Source: Microcaldota archaeon
GTDB taxonomy: Archaea; Micrarchaeota; Micrarchaeia; Micrarchaeales; Micrarchaeaceae
DNA length: 64,000 nt
Direction of reading: 5' to 3'
Assembly (NCBI GenBank): GCA_021798935.1
Contig: JAJZBL010000002.1
Span: 108,561 to 172,560 of the forward strand
Numbering within the stretch: position 1 is the first letter of the stretch; every line of letters begins with the position of its first letter. A program made the translations under genes and the position numbers. Of the stretch, positions 9,447 through 17,766 are shown one piece after another. Under the pieces are notes generated by a model. The model was given only the letters and a program-made list of their open reading frames with translations, had not been told where the DNA came from and ran no database searches.

Positions 9447-10028
9447 TCATCTTTTAAATAATACTATTTCATTGCCTGCACTTTCTATCTGTATCCTAGC
9501 TACATCCTGCTTTTTCCTAAAACCTGGAAGTATAACCTCTGGAAACCTTATTATCCTTGTTTTATCATATATCTCTTCCATATAATGAAATAGTTGCTCA
9601 GATCTCTTTACATTTCTTGACATTAAAAGGCTTATTATTTCCCTTTTTAACTCACCTGCTACATCCAACATGCCCAATAGATATGACTCGGTTGGTATGC
9701 CTATTTCATCTAGAATTATAAATCGGTCATTTATTAACAAGTTGTAGAATATCTGTGCCTCTGCATACTCTTGGTAAGCTTGTAAAGTGTAATATCTAAA
9801 TCCTAAATCTCTGCTTAATAGATTCTTTACACTCTTAGATAGCAGATCAATTTTATTCTTGGATTCCTTCTTATTGCCATTATGAAGAAGTGTTATTGCT
9901 ATACCTGAACCTCTTATTATATCCCTAGATTCCAAAGATATCTCATCGTATAGATTTTCTTTTTCCTTTAGCTGCTTTTCATATTCATTTATCTCTTTAT
10001 CTAATGTATTTTTTTTCTTATTTGCCAT
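9447..10028 (-). CDS. Translin family RNA-binding protein
   Basis: Archaeal translin homologue (COG2178), an all-helical nucleic-acid-binding protein related to the eukaryotic translin/TRAX RNase. Typical segments: an N-terminal coiled region, YYTLQAYQEYAEAQIFYNLL, and GIPTESYLLGMLDVAGELKREI before the C-terminal FPEVILPGFRKKQDVARIQIE. 193 aa is the usual size. It overlaps the upstream glycosylase gene by 11 nt, indicating a GlyRS-OGG-translin operon on the minus strand. Confidence 0.85.
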   Translation of the reverse strand: MANKKKNTLDKEINEYEKQLKEKENLYDEISLESRDIIRGSGIAITLLHNGNKKESKNKIDLLSKSVKNLLSRDLGFRYYTLQAYQEYAEAQIFYNLLINDRFIILDEIGIPTESYLLGMLDVAGELKREIISLLMSRNVKRSEQLFHYMEEIYDKTRIIRFPEVILPGFRKKQDVARIQIESAGNEIVLFKR

Positions 10029-10932
10029 TTGCCTTGCCTCTTCCTAAATTTTTCATACCGTAAAAAAACAGATACTGCTGTGCAAATCCCCTATATGCAC
10101 CCCATTTTTCTTCAGAGAAGCTATAAAGATCTTTAATCCTCTGTGGCTTCGAATCAAAATATAACCGTTCTAAAGTTCTCTTCATCCATACATCTATTGG
10201 AAATGCATTGAAATTGCCATATCCCATCAGTATTATGCAATCAGCTACCTTTGGCCCTATGCCATTTATTTCCATTAAGGTATCCTTCAACTTATTATAG
10301 TTGTTTGGATTAAGCTTGTTAAGATTGATATTTTCAGAGCATACTTTAGCTGCATCAATTATATATTTTGCCCTAAATCCCATTCCACTTTTAATTAGAT
10401 CTTGTTTGCTAAGTTTGCTAAGTTTTTCAGGACCAGGAAATGACTTAAATCTTATTCCAGTGGCTTCATCAATATGCTCTTCACCGAACCTATTTATTAG
10501 GTTTTTGATTATCCCTCTTATGCGTTTCACGTTATTGAACTGCGATGTTATAAAGCACACTGTTGTTTCCCATGGGTCATTTAAGGTAACTCTCATCCCT
10601 TTGTAAGCGGTGATTGCACGCTCCATATTTTCATCCGTCGATATATTTCTGTAAAGCTCATCTAGATTATCTTTAAGCCTAAATTTTTCTGAAACTTTAC
10701 TAAATTTACATGAATTAGGGTTGTCAATTATTATCTTTGTATTATTCCCTTTTAGCTCTTCGAACTTTAATTTGATAAGTAAATCTCCTTCTACATAACT
10801 TAGCTTATTTTCATCTGCATAGTAATCGCCATAGAAGGTCAACGGCTGGGCGCTTTCAAAGGTATACTTTATATTAAATAATTTTGCATATATCGACTTA
10901 TTATTAGCTGCCAATTCACTTTTTTTATTCAT
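10018..10932 (-). CDS. ogg: 8-oxoguanine DNA glycosylase/AP lyase (OGG1 type)
   Basis: HhH-GPD base-excision enzyme. The hairpin and active site read LMEINGIGPKVADCIILM with catalytic Lys228, then AFPIDVWMKR with Asp247, matching the GVGTKVADCI / PVDVHMW pattern of eukaryotic-type OGG1. An N-terminal TBP-like domain (about 1-110) precedes the helical domain. Length 304 aa fits. It starts 1 bp after the GlyRS stop and overlaps translin downstream. Confidence 0.9.
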   Translation of the reverse strand: MNKKSELAANNKSIYAKLFNIKYTFESAQPLTFYGDYYADENKLSYVEGDLLIKLKFEELKGNNTKIIIDNPNSCKFSKVSEKFRLKDNLDELYRNISTDENMERAITAYKGMRVTLNDPWETTVCFITSQFNNVKRIRGIIKNLINRFGEEHIDEATGIRFKSFPGPEKLSKLSKQDLIKSGMGFRAKYIIDAAKVCSENINLNKLNPNNYNKLKDTLMEINGIGPKVADCIILMGYGNFNAFPIDVWMKRTLERLYFDSKPQRIKDLYSFSEEKWGAYRGFAQQYLFFYGMKNLGRGKANGK

Positions 10933-10933
10933 C

Positions 10934-12433
10934 TTAATTGCCTAGGTCTTTTAGCTTTACTCGTATCTGTGTGGCATCTGATATGTCTCTTACTGTCACA
11001 GTTTCATCATCAAGCGTATTGTAGTCTATAGTTATGCATTTGCCTATACCTATTTCATCTGCCTTTGCATACCTCTTGCCTATGCTTCCTGTTTCTTTAT
11101 AAAATACGCTATAGCCCTTTTCTTCTAATATCTTCTGTGCCTCTATTGACTTATCAATCAACGCATTATCCTTCTGCAATGGGTATACTGCATATTGGAA
11201 TGGCTGAATTACCTTATTGAGCATTAAAACCTCCCATCCTCTCTTTTCATCTTTGTAAAGGTTGTTTGACATTACTGCCCAAAATAACCTGTCCAATCCA
11301 AAACTGACTTCTATTACATGAGGCAATACACCCTTGTTATCATCTAGGACTGTCATATCTGTATTTGACATCTTGCTATGGTTAGATAGATCAAAATCTG
11401 ACCTATAAGCATTTCCTGCAACCTCTTCGTACTTGCCATTTACCTTTATCTCCAAATCAATATTGCCCTTTGAATAATGAGGCAGCTCATCTGCCATAAG
11501 TATCCTGAATCTTGCTAAGTCCTCATCTATCCCTAAAATTTCCAATAATCTAGATTCTTTGTAAACCATATAAGCAAATATTTTGTTTGGGATAAGCCGC
11601 AACTTTAAAGCTTCAAGCAATGATACCTTTTTAGCATCTTCATTCTTTGCTTGATCCTCCCTGCTCAGAAGGTAAATTTTCTTGCTCAAAAATTCATCAT
11701 TGATCTTTTGGTTATTTATCAATGGTAATTCATCAGCTTTTTCTGGATTAAAGAAGTATTCAAGTTCCATCTGTGAGAACTCTCTCATCCTTATTAGTAT
11801 TTGCCTTGGTGAAATTTCATTCCTGAAAACTTTTCCTTCCTGTGCTATCCCTATAGGCAACCTAAAATTATAGCTTTTGTAAAGTTCTTTAAAATCAACA
11901 AATACCCCCTGAGCAGTCTCTGGCCTTAAATAACCTATAGTGCCGCCAGTTGGCCCTACCTCTGTCTTCATCATCAAGTTGAATGCTGTAATTTTTGAGA
12001 ACTCTCCCTTGCACTTAGGGCAAGTTATATTGTATTTTGACACTAAACCTTGCAGTTCATCTAAACTCATATGCCCTACATTCTTTGCCAATTCATAATT
12101 TTTTTGCTTTTCAAAAAACTCCTCTAAGAGTTTGTCTGCTCTATATGTTGAGCCGCATTTTACACACTTTAATATTGGATCAGTAAAGGTCTTTACATGC
12201 CCGCTTGCTTGGTATACCTTATCATATCCTATTATTGTAGACTCAATTTCTAAGTTTCCCATTTCTTTTACAAACATTTTCCTCCATAGCGATTTAATGT
12301 TTGATTTTATGCTTAGACCTATAGGCCCATAATCATAGAACCCTGCCAGTTCGCCATATATCTTGAATGATGGTATTATTATTCCCCTTCTAGAACAAAG
12401 ATTCATCAATTGATCTACATTTTCTTTTTCCAT
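10934..12433 (-). CDS. glyS: Glycyl-tRNA synthetase, class II alpha2 type
   Basis: Charges tRNA-Gly. Class II motifs are visible: motif 1 GLSIKSNIKSLWRKMFV, motif 2 with RPETAQGVFVDF and GKVFRNEISPRQ, and motif 3 HVIEVSFGLDRLFWAV. The insert carries a zinc site (CVKCGS ... CPKCKG). The C-terminal anticodon-binding domain starts near VIQPFQYAVYPL. Length 499 aa is at the short end for archaea. First gene of the GlyRS-OGG-translin operon. Confidence 0.95.
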   Translation of the reverse strand: MEKENVDQLMNLCSRRGIIIPSFKIYGELAGFYDYGPIGLSIKSNIKSLWRKMFVKEMGNLEIESTIIGYDKVYQASGHVKTFTDPILKCVKCGSTYRADKLLEEFFEKQKNYELAKNVGHMSLDELQGLVSKYNITCPKCKGEFSKITAFNLMMKTEVGPTGGTIGYLRPETAQGVFVDFKELYKSYNFRLPIGIAQEGKVFRNEISPRQILIRMREFSQMELEYFFNPEKADELPLINNQKINDEFLSKKIYLLSREDQAKNEDAKKVSLLEALKLRLIPNKIFAYMVYKESRLLEILGIDEDLARFRILMADELPHYSKGNIDLEIKVNGKYEEVAGNAYRSDFDLSNHSKMSNTDMTVLDDNKGVLPHVIEVSFGLDRLFWAVMSNNLYKDEKRGWEVLMLNKVIQPFQYAVYPLQKDNALIDKSIEAQKILEEKGYSVFYKETGSIGKRYAKADEIGIGKCITIDYNTLDDETVTVRDISDATQIRVKLKDLGN

Positions 12434-12711
12434 GTTAAAACCTTGGTTAACCCTTTTACTTTTACAAACTGGACTTTTGCCCTTTTTGCTTTAGGCTTCT
12501 TTTTTTTATCAGAAATGCTTGCATAGATATTATTATTTACTATTATTCTCCAAAATGCATTATTATAATATTATAAGTATTATAAAAATGTTTTGTTCTA
12601 ATTCCTCTCTTAGGAAATGGCAATTTCAATGCACTTAATTAAATAGTGTTATTAAATTTTACTGTAATAGCTATATTTGACATTTGTTCAAATAATATAT
12701 ATGGTGTTTTA

Positions 12712-13719
12712 TTGGCAGAAGATAATTTTGATGAGATTAGGAAAAAAATGCTTTCAGAGGTTAAAAATGAAATAAAAAGCGGATATTCTAGTGAAGAATA
12801 CACTTTAATCCAGGCTGTGAATGCTTATGATGAGGTTCTCCGCTCATATAATCTATTTTCAGAGAGGCTTACTGAATGGTACCTCCTTTATTACCCAAAC
12901 ATAAGGGTGCAAAGCCCAAACTTGCTTGCAGATCTGATAAAAGTAATAAATAACAAAGATGAATTGACTTTAGAAAAAATAGACTCTGTTGTAAACGATA
13001 TTAATAAATCTAAATCTATTTATGAAAAAGCTACAGTACAAAATATAGGTAAGGAGATATCCCCTGAAGAAGCCTACATAGTAGAGAGGTATTCAGAACT
13101 TATAAAGAAAACAAGTGAAACATTAGAAGAGCTCCAGAAGTATATAGATACCACTGCCAACAAACTTATGCCAAATACTGTTTATCTGACCAACAGCCTC
13201 ATAGCCTCGGGATTGCTTAATAAAGCAGGTTCTATGGAAAAGCTTTCTATAATGCCATCCAGCACAATACAGTTGTTGGGTGCTGAAAATGCCTTATTCA
13301 AGCATATAAAATTTGGAAGCAAACCTCCAAAATATGGGCTGCTGTTCAAGCTTCCTGAGATAAATACTGCAAGAAGGGATATTAAAGGCAGGATAGCTAG
13401 AGTTTACGCAAACAAAATAAGTATAGCCCTTAAAGCTGATTATTATACTAAGAATTTCATAGCAAAAGAGCTTAAGGAAAGCTTGGAGAGTAGCATAAGC
13501 AGGATATCAAAATCACCTGTGAAAATAAAGAGCAGTGCAACAATAAATAAGAATTATAATTCAAAAAAACATGGTTTAGACAAGAAAGGAGGACATAGGC
13601 AGGATTTCCATGGAAATAATAGTAAGGATTCATTCAGAAACAATAATAGATTCAGGAGAAAGAATAGAAAAGACCATTTCACAGGAAATACCGATAAGAG
13701 GCCTAATTTTCATAAATAA
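12712..13719 (+). CDS. nop5: Nop5 (C/D-box sRNP core protein) with short N-terminus
   Basis: Core protein of the box C/D sRNP that guides 2'-O-methylation. The coiled-coil segment (LSERLTEWYLLYYPNI) and Nop domain (NTVYLTNSLIASGLLNKAGSMEKL ... GAENALFKHIKFGSKPPKYGLLF ... RGRIARVYANKISIALKADYY type) are clear, followed by a Lys/Arg/Asn-rich tail. I favour TTG 12712, because GGTG ends 5 nt upstream; GTG 12646 would add 22 residues. Either way the fibrillarin-binding N-terminal domain (~100 aa in other archaea) is largely missing. No fibrillarin gene is adjacent, unlike the usual nop5-flpA pair. Confidence 0.85.
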   Translation: MAEDNFDEIRKKMLSEVKNEIKSGYSSEEYTLIQAVNAYDEVLRSYNLFSERLTEWYLLYYPNIRVQSPNLLADLIKVINNKDELTLEKIDSVVNDINKSKSIYEKATVQNIGKEISPEEAYIVERYSELIKKTSETLEELQKYIDTTANKLMPNTVYLTNSLIASGLLNKAGSMEKLSIMPSSTIQLLGAENALFKHIKFGSKPPKYGLLFKLPEINTARRDIKGRIARVYANKISIALKADYYTKNFIAKELKESLESSISRISKSPVKIKSSATINKNYNSKKHGLDKKGGHRQDFHGNNSKDSFRNNNRFRRKNRKDHFTGNTDKRPNFHK

Positions 13720-13780
13720 CCTTTTGTAATGTTATTTGCAGATTTTACCATATTAGTATACCTCCCGATTTTTTAAGAAA

Positions 13781-13832
13781 GATTTAAATATCTATAACAC
13801 AACTAACTAATGTCATGATTGTATCATGATTG
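13781..13832 (+). promoter_or_regulatory. TATA box and duplicated TCATGATTG operator candidate
   Basis: A TATA-like TTTAAATATC at about 13783-13792 is followed by two direct copies of TCATGATTG at 13813-13821 and 13824-13832, 11 bp apart (one helical turn) and near the expected transcription start. The spacing suits a repressor that blocks polymerase. The winged-helix gene just downstream is the natural candidate for autoregulation (inference). Confidence 0.45.
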
Positions 13833-13869
13833 TTATGTGATTGGTTTAAGAAAGATTCATGGTGGAATA

Positions 13870-14418
13870 ATGCATTCAAAAAAAGAGCTTGAAAAAGAGA
13901 TTGCAAACATAAAAAACCAGCTCAAAAAGATAAATTCTACCAATTTGAATGATTATAAGCCAAATCAAGGATCAGATGAGGATTTTGTTTCGTTGTTCAA
14001 ATACATGTTAGAGGAAAATAAGAAGACAACTCTTATATTGGATAGCATACTTAAGAGAATAGAAAAACTAGAAACCGATGTTAGCGAAGTATACGACGAT
14101 GATGAAGAGGAAGATGAGGAAAGCGGCAAAGTTGAAAAAACGGAAAGCTTTGCTGATGAACCTAAAAAGGAAATCCTCTTGGCAAGCACAGATGTAAAAA
14201 TAGTACAGATACTTCAGCTATCTGAAAACAGCATGGCATCTGCTGAAGAAGTCAGCAGGAAAATGAATTACAAAGGGAAGAATGCAGCTTCCGCAAGGCT
14301 TAATAGGCTTTATAAGATGGGCTTGATTGACAGATATCAACTCGGACATAAAGTCTATTATAAATATGACCCAGGCAAGACGACCAGTACCTTGATCATT
14401 TCACCCCCACAGTATTGA
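13870..14418 (+). CDS. Winged-helix transcriptional regulator with coiled-coil N-terminus
   Basis: The N-terminal ~65 residues form a charged coiled coil, then an acidic linker (DDDEEEDEESG), then a winged helix (VKIVQILQLSENSMASAEEVSRKM ... ARLNRLYKMGLIDRYQLGHKVYYKY). ATG 13870 is chosen because GGTGG lies 6 nt upstream; the longer TTG start at 13819 would run through the tandem operator repeat. The 'one-DNA-binding-domain plus dimer coil' layout suggests a regulator, target unknown. Confidence 0.7.
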   Translation: MHSKKELEKEIANIKNQLKKINSTNLNDYKPNQGSDEDFVSLFKYMLEENKKTTLILDSILKRIEKLETDVSEVYDDDEEEDEESGKVEKTESFADEPKKEILLASTDVKIVQILQLSENSMASAEEVSRKMNYKGKNAASARLNRLYKMGLIDRYQLGHKVYYKYDPGKTTSTLIISPPQY

Positions 14419-14442
14419 GGGGCTTATGGCCCCTCCTGTTTC
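14417..14442 (+). terminator. GC-rich hairpin terminator between convergent genes
   Basis: GAGGGGC and GCCCCTC form a 7-bp stem (14417-14423 with 14429-14435) and a short loop, followed by T-rich sequence. It lies between the winged-helix gene and the end of pelota, so it could serve both strands. Confidence 0.65.
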
Positions 14443-14481
14443 TAATTCACTTATTTAGATTAGCAAGAGCTTTGAATAAGA

Positions 14482-15513
14482 TCAATCTTTTATAGAAGCT
14501 ATATCTCCAAATGCCTGAAGCTGTTGTCCGACTTCATCTAATGAATTTATTATATCTATTTTCACTCCATAGCTCTCGGCTTTTGCCAGCAGCCTTTTTA
14601 TATCGTTGTCATTAAGCTTGCTGTCATTTACAATAATCTCGCCTACCTCGTAGTTGTCTAACGCTTCTTCAACATCTTTTATGCCATATTTTGAATATCC
14701 CAATGACAGGTTTTTTAGGAACTTTTCCATAAGTTCAAATTCACTCTTTATAAGCTCATTCTCCATAAGCTTTTTCACACTATCACTCTTTATAAGCTCA
14801 TATACTCCAGATTTTTCTGTATTGCTTACGTCCATTATCACTATAGTTTTATTTAGCTTATTTGAAGTCGGCACATTGTCTATATAAGATTTGATATCGT
14901 TTTTGGTAAATCCTGGCCCGGCCAATATGACAGTGCTTACATCCATGTTATTGATTACATCTATCACTTTATTGAAAAATTTTGTCTGCAGCTCTGCATA
15001 TTCCTTTTGGCTTAGGTTCTTGCTTAAATTATTGTATATTTCACTGCCGAATTCTATCCCATATCCTAAAATTTTTGCTGAAAATGCCTTCTCGTCATCA
15101 ACTAAAACTATACCTAATTTGGGCCTGCGCGATTCTTTTGCCTCTTTGTAGAGAAGGTCTAATATGTAATCTTCCCATTTCTCTTTTGTTATCTCAACTT
15201 TATCTCCTGAAGCTATATTTAAGGTATGATGGCTGTTCAGCGATACATATTCAAGAGGCTTTCCGTACGTTATCTTTCCTAATACTCTCAGCCTTGATGC
15301 ACTCCTATCAAGTTCTATCTTTTCAACTTTAACTTCAATTATGACATCTTTTAATTCCCCGACATCAGTCTCACTTGCTTTGTATTTTCTTACTGTTTTA
15401 GTCTTTACAAGATCTCCTGGAAATATTATCCTTTCAAGAGCCCATAGATCCTCAAGGGTCTCCACTAAAACTGATACTTTTGATTCGTCTTTATAGTATT
15501 TAAGTATCTGCAA
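14482..15513 (-). CDS. pelA: Pelota/Dom34, mRNA surveillance factor
   Basis: eRF1-like protein that rescues stalled ribosomes with aIF2/EF-1A-type GTPases (ABCE1 follows for splitting). The N-terminal Sm-like domain reads VETLEDLWALERIIFPGDLVKTKTV, followed by a central domain and the C-terminal segment GEIIVNDSKLNDNDIKRLLAKAESYGVKI. 343 aa is the standard length and there is no GGQ motif, as expected for Pelota. Divergent from dedA, with 38 bp between starts. Confidence 0.93.
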   Translation of the reverse strand: MQILKYYKDESKVSVLVETLEDLWALERIIFPGDLVKTKTVRKYKASETDVGELKDVIIEVKVEKIELDRSASRLRVLGKITYGKPLEYVSLNSHHTLNIASGDKVEITKEKWEDYILDLLYKEAKESRRPKLGIVLVDDEKAFSAKILGYGIEFGSEIYNNLSKNLSQKEYAELQTKFFNKVIDVINNMDVSTVILAGPGFTKNDIKSYIDNVPTSNKLNKTIVIMDVSNTEKSGVYELIKSDSVKKLMENELIKSEFELMEKFLKNLSLGYSKYGIKDVEEALDNYEVGEIIVNDSKLNDNDIKRLLAKAESYGVKIDIINSLDEVGQQLQAFGDIASIKD

Positions 15514-15551
15514 TGATATCTCCTTTTAAACCTTAACAAGATAATTTTATT

Positions 15552-16172
15552 GTGATACTAATTTATTACTTGTTGATATCTCTTAGCTCATTATCTAAGG
15601 AATTGCCCAGCATAATAGAATCTTATGGTTATGCATCTGTAGTTGTACTTATGGCGCTGGAAAGTGCATCGCTTCCATTGCCAAGTGAAGTTATCCTCCC
15701 TACTGTAGGATTCTTGGTTGAAAAAGGCTTTATGAACTTTTACATTGCCTTGATAGCTGCATTGATAGGCAGCTTTATTGGGATAATGGTGGACTATTAT
15801 ATAGGGTATTATTTAGGCAAGGACTTTATCTACAAAAACCTTAGGTTATTTCATATTAAAAAAGAAACTTTGGACGACTTTGATTTGTGGTTTGACAAGA
15901 ATGGTGAGATAGCAGTATTCTTTTCAAGGATGATACCTGTAATAAGGGGCCTTATAAGCTTCCCTGCAGGATTTGCCAATATGGACAAAAGGAAATTCAT
16001 AACTTATTCGATGGTAGGAAGCCTGATATATGACGCTCTGCTTATACTGTTTGGAATGTATGCATTGTCAATTGGCAATATAGTTGAATTGATGGCAGCA
16101 ATTAGCATATTCGCAGTGCTATTGATAGCAGTTTATAAATTATTCATGCATTATTTAGTAAAGAAAAAATAG
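15552..16172 (+). CDS. DedA family membrane protein (SNARE-associated/VTT domain)
   Basis: Polytopic inner-membrane protein of the DedA/VTT family, associated with lipid flipping. Signatures: ESASLPLPSEVILPTVGFL near the N-terminus, then FFSRMIPVIRGLISFPAGFANM, with about five hydrophobic spans in 206 aa. It begins at GTG 15552. It ends 8 bp before the left target-site duplication of the casposon, so before the insertion it faced tRNA-Glu across a gap of only ~9 bp. Confidence 0.88.
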   Translation: MILIYYLLISLSSLSKELPSIIESYGYASVVVLMALESASLPLPSEVILPTVGFLVEKGFMNFYIALIAALIGSFIGIMVDYYIGYYLGKDFIYKNLRLFHIKKETLDDFDLWFDKNGEIAVFFSRMIPVIRGLISFPAGFANMDKRKFITYSMVGSLIYDALLILFGMYALSIGNIVELMAAISIFAVLLIAVYKLFMHYLVKKK

Positions 16173-16180
16173 CAAATTTA

Positions 16181-16194
16181 TTGCTTTAAATGCT
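16181..16194 (+). repeat. Left target-site duplication of the casposon
   Basis: TTGCTTTAAATGCT, identical to 23543-23556. Fourteen base pairs is the duplication size reported for casposons. The last AGC (read on the minus strand) copies the 3' end of the tRNA-Glu acceptor stem. Confidence 0.92.
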
Positions 16195-16247
16195 GGGGTT
16201 ATATATAAGTTGATGAAATGTCCCTCTTTTCTAACATAGTCTTAGCA
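16195..16247 (+). repeat. Left terminal inverted repeat
   Basis: Three blocks are shared with the right end: GGGGTTATATATAAGT (16195-16210), AAATGTCCC (16216-16224) and TTCTAACATAGTCTTAGCA (16229-16247; one mismatch to the right copy). The spacer between the second and third blocks is short here and about 40 bp longer at the right end. Confidence 0.88.
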
Positions 16248-16285
16248 TGGAGAGGGGCTGAGAAAGAAAGAATTTTGCCTAAATA

Positions 16286-17356
16286 TCAAAGTGTTACTTT
16301 CTTGAAAAGTATTGTCATATGGTCTTTTATTGACTTATTCTTTTTATTTTTATATTTATCTATGATGTTATCTTTACTAGCTCTAATACGATTACTACGT
16401 ACTTCAGTATAATGATTTAATATTCCAAGAAGGTTTCCTTCAACAGCTATCTGTAAACTAATAATATTTATTTTCTTATTTTTATCAGCATCTATCATTT
16501 CTTTCAACGGTTTTATTTCTTTCTCCAAATTGAGTTTCTCGCCCCTTTCCAAATCTAAGTAATGATACCATTGCAGTAACTCTTTCTTAACTTTATGCAT
16601 TTCTTCTATCGTTAGTTTTTGTTCATCTTCATCTATAATATCTTGTACTTTCCTTTTTGCATCCTCATAATCACTTACTGTATCTCTACAATCTTGTATT
16701 AAATCGTCTAAATGATTAATTAGTTCTTGATTTGTTTCCCCTATTTTATTATGTATATCATCAAGCTCTTCATTTAATTCTTCAGAGTATTCTGTATTTC
16801 TCCTACTATTAAAATTATTTTTTATACCACTACGTTTATACTCCAAATCTGATATTCTTGAATTTAATCTACTAATCTTTTCTCGGTATTTGCTAATCTA
16901 GTCTTCAAAATCATATATATCTTCAGCGTCATATTTTTTAACTCCTAAACTAATTCGATAGTTGTCATTAGATATAATTTCCTCGTAATCCTTTATTTTC
17001 TTTATCGTTTCAGCCAGCTCTACATTTTTACTTTTTAACAATTTCTCTCCGTCAAACACCACCTGATTGTTTCTTAATTTAACTTTCTTTATGTTGGTTC
17101 TATTCTTTAAGTTCTTATTTACAAAAGTCTCTGTCTTTATCTTTGTATATTTATTCTTCTGTTTTTCTATAAGTTTCTCAAGGGCTTCATTTACAATAGT
17201 TATCTTCTTTTCCAGTTTCAATAAAGAGTCATAATCAGGGTCTACATCCAAATTTTCTAAGTCTTTACTAAATTGTCTATACTTAGCACTCTAGTCTTTT
17301 AATCCATTCAGAAAAACTTTATTTTCCTCCTTTAGTTTTCAGTGTTTATTTTCCAT
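16286..17356 (-). pseudogene. Coiled-coil protein gene broken by in-frame stops
   Basis: One continuous minus-strand frame from ATG 17356 to TGA 16286, interrupted by TGA (17339-17341), TAG (17291-17293) and TAG (16898-16900). The pieces are Lys/Glu/Asn-rich coiled coil with no catalytic motif. The sequence around the two TAGs is similar (KD-stop-SAKYRQ and ED-stop-ISKYREK), as if a repeated leucine heptad codon (TTG) had mutated twice. It lies between the left TIR and an HTH remnant. No recognised family. Most likely a decaying casposon gene. Confidence 0.5.
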
Positions 17357-17390
17357 TAAACTAAAATTTCGCTCTGGAATTACTATAATC

Positions 17391-17630
17391 TCACCTTATT
17401 TTCATCATCTTATTCACTGTTTTCTTCTCTAATGTTATCTTCTTACCATCTTTTATCTTTTTCTTCAACCTGAACAAGTGCCTTTTAGACAATCCGATGC
17501 ATCTAGCGTCTTTCGTTGTCATATTCTTGATAACTTCTGTTATCCTTTGTCCTGTTGCCTTCAAATAGAACGTCGAATGAGTTGGGGTGTCATTGTAAGC
17601 GAAGCATGCAGGATCTCTTGAAGTCTCAGG
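17391..17630 (-). pseudogene. Orphan HTH fragment homologous to the casposon PolB C-terminus
   Basis: The open frame carries ITEVIKNMTTKDARCIGLSK then RHLFRLKKKIKDGKKITL, almost the same as the PolB tail at 22420-22570. The DNA of 17446-17510 is the exact inverted complement of 22449-22513 (65 bp). Upstream residues (TSRDPACFAYNDTPTHSTFY) are not recognised. No ATG is present; a TTG before KATGQR is possible. Probably a rearranged piece, or the end of a second HTH-tailed gene. Confidence 0.6.
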
Positions 17631-17649
17631 TCAATCCTAAAGAAAGAAT

Positions 17650-17712
17650 GAAATAAATATATTGTGGTTGAAATAAATTTATGGTAAGATGTAAATCAAA
17701 TTCTACCATAAA
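17650..17712 (+). promoter_or_regulatory. Cargo-gene promoter with inverted-repeat operator
   Basis: A TATA-like AAATAAATATATT at 17651-17663 precedes the inverted repeat TTTATGGTA (17678-17686) / TACCATAAA (17704-17712), about 55 bp upstream of the ATG at 17767. The position just downstream of the TATA box suits repression of the DGQHR gene. Confidence 0.5.
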
Positions 17713-17766
17713 TGCAATAGGTGGCAGAAATTGTTCTATCAGCAATACTGTGGATAGGTAATTTAA

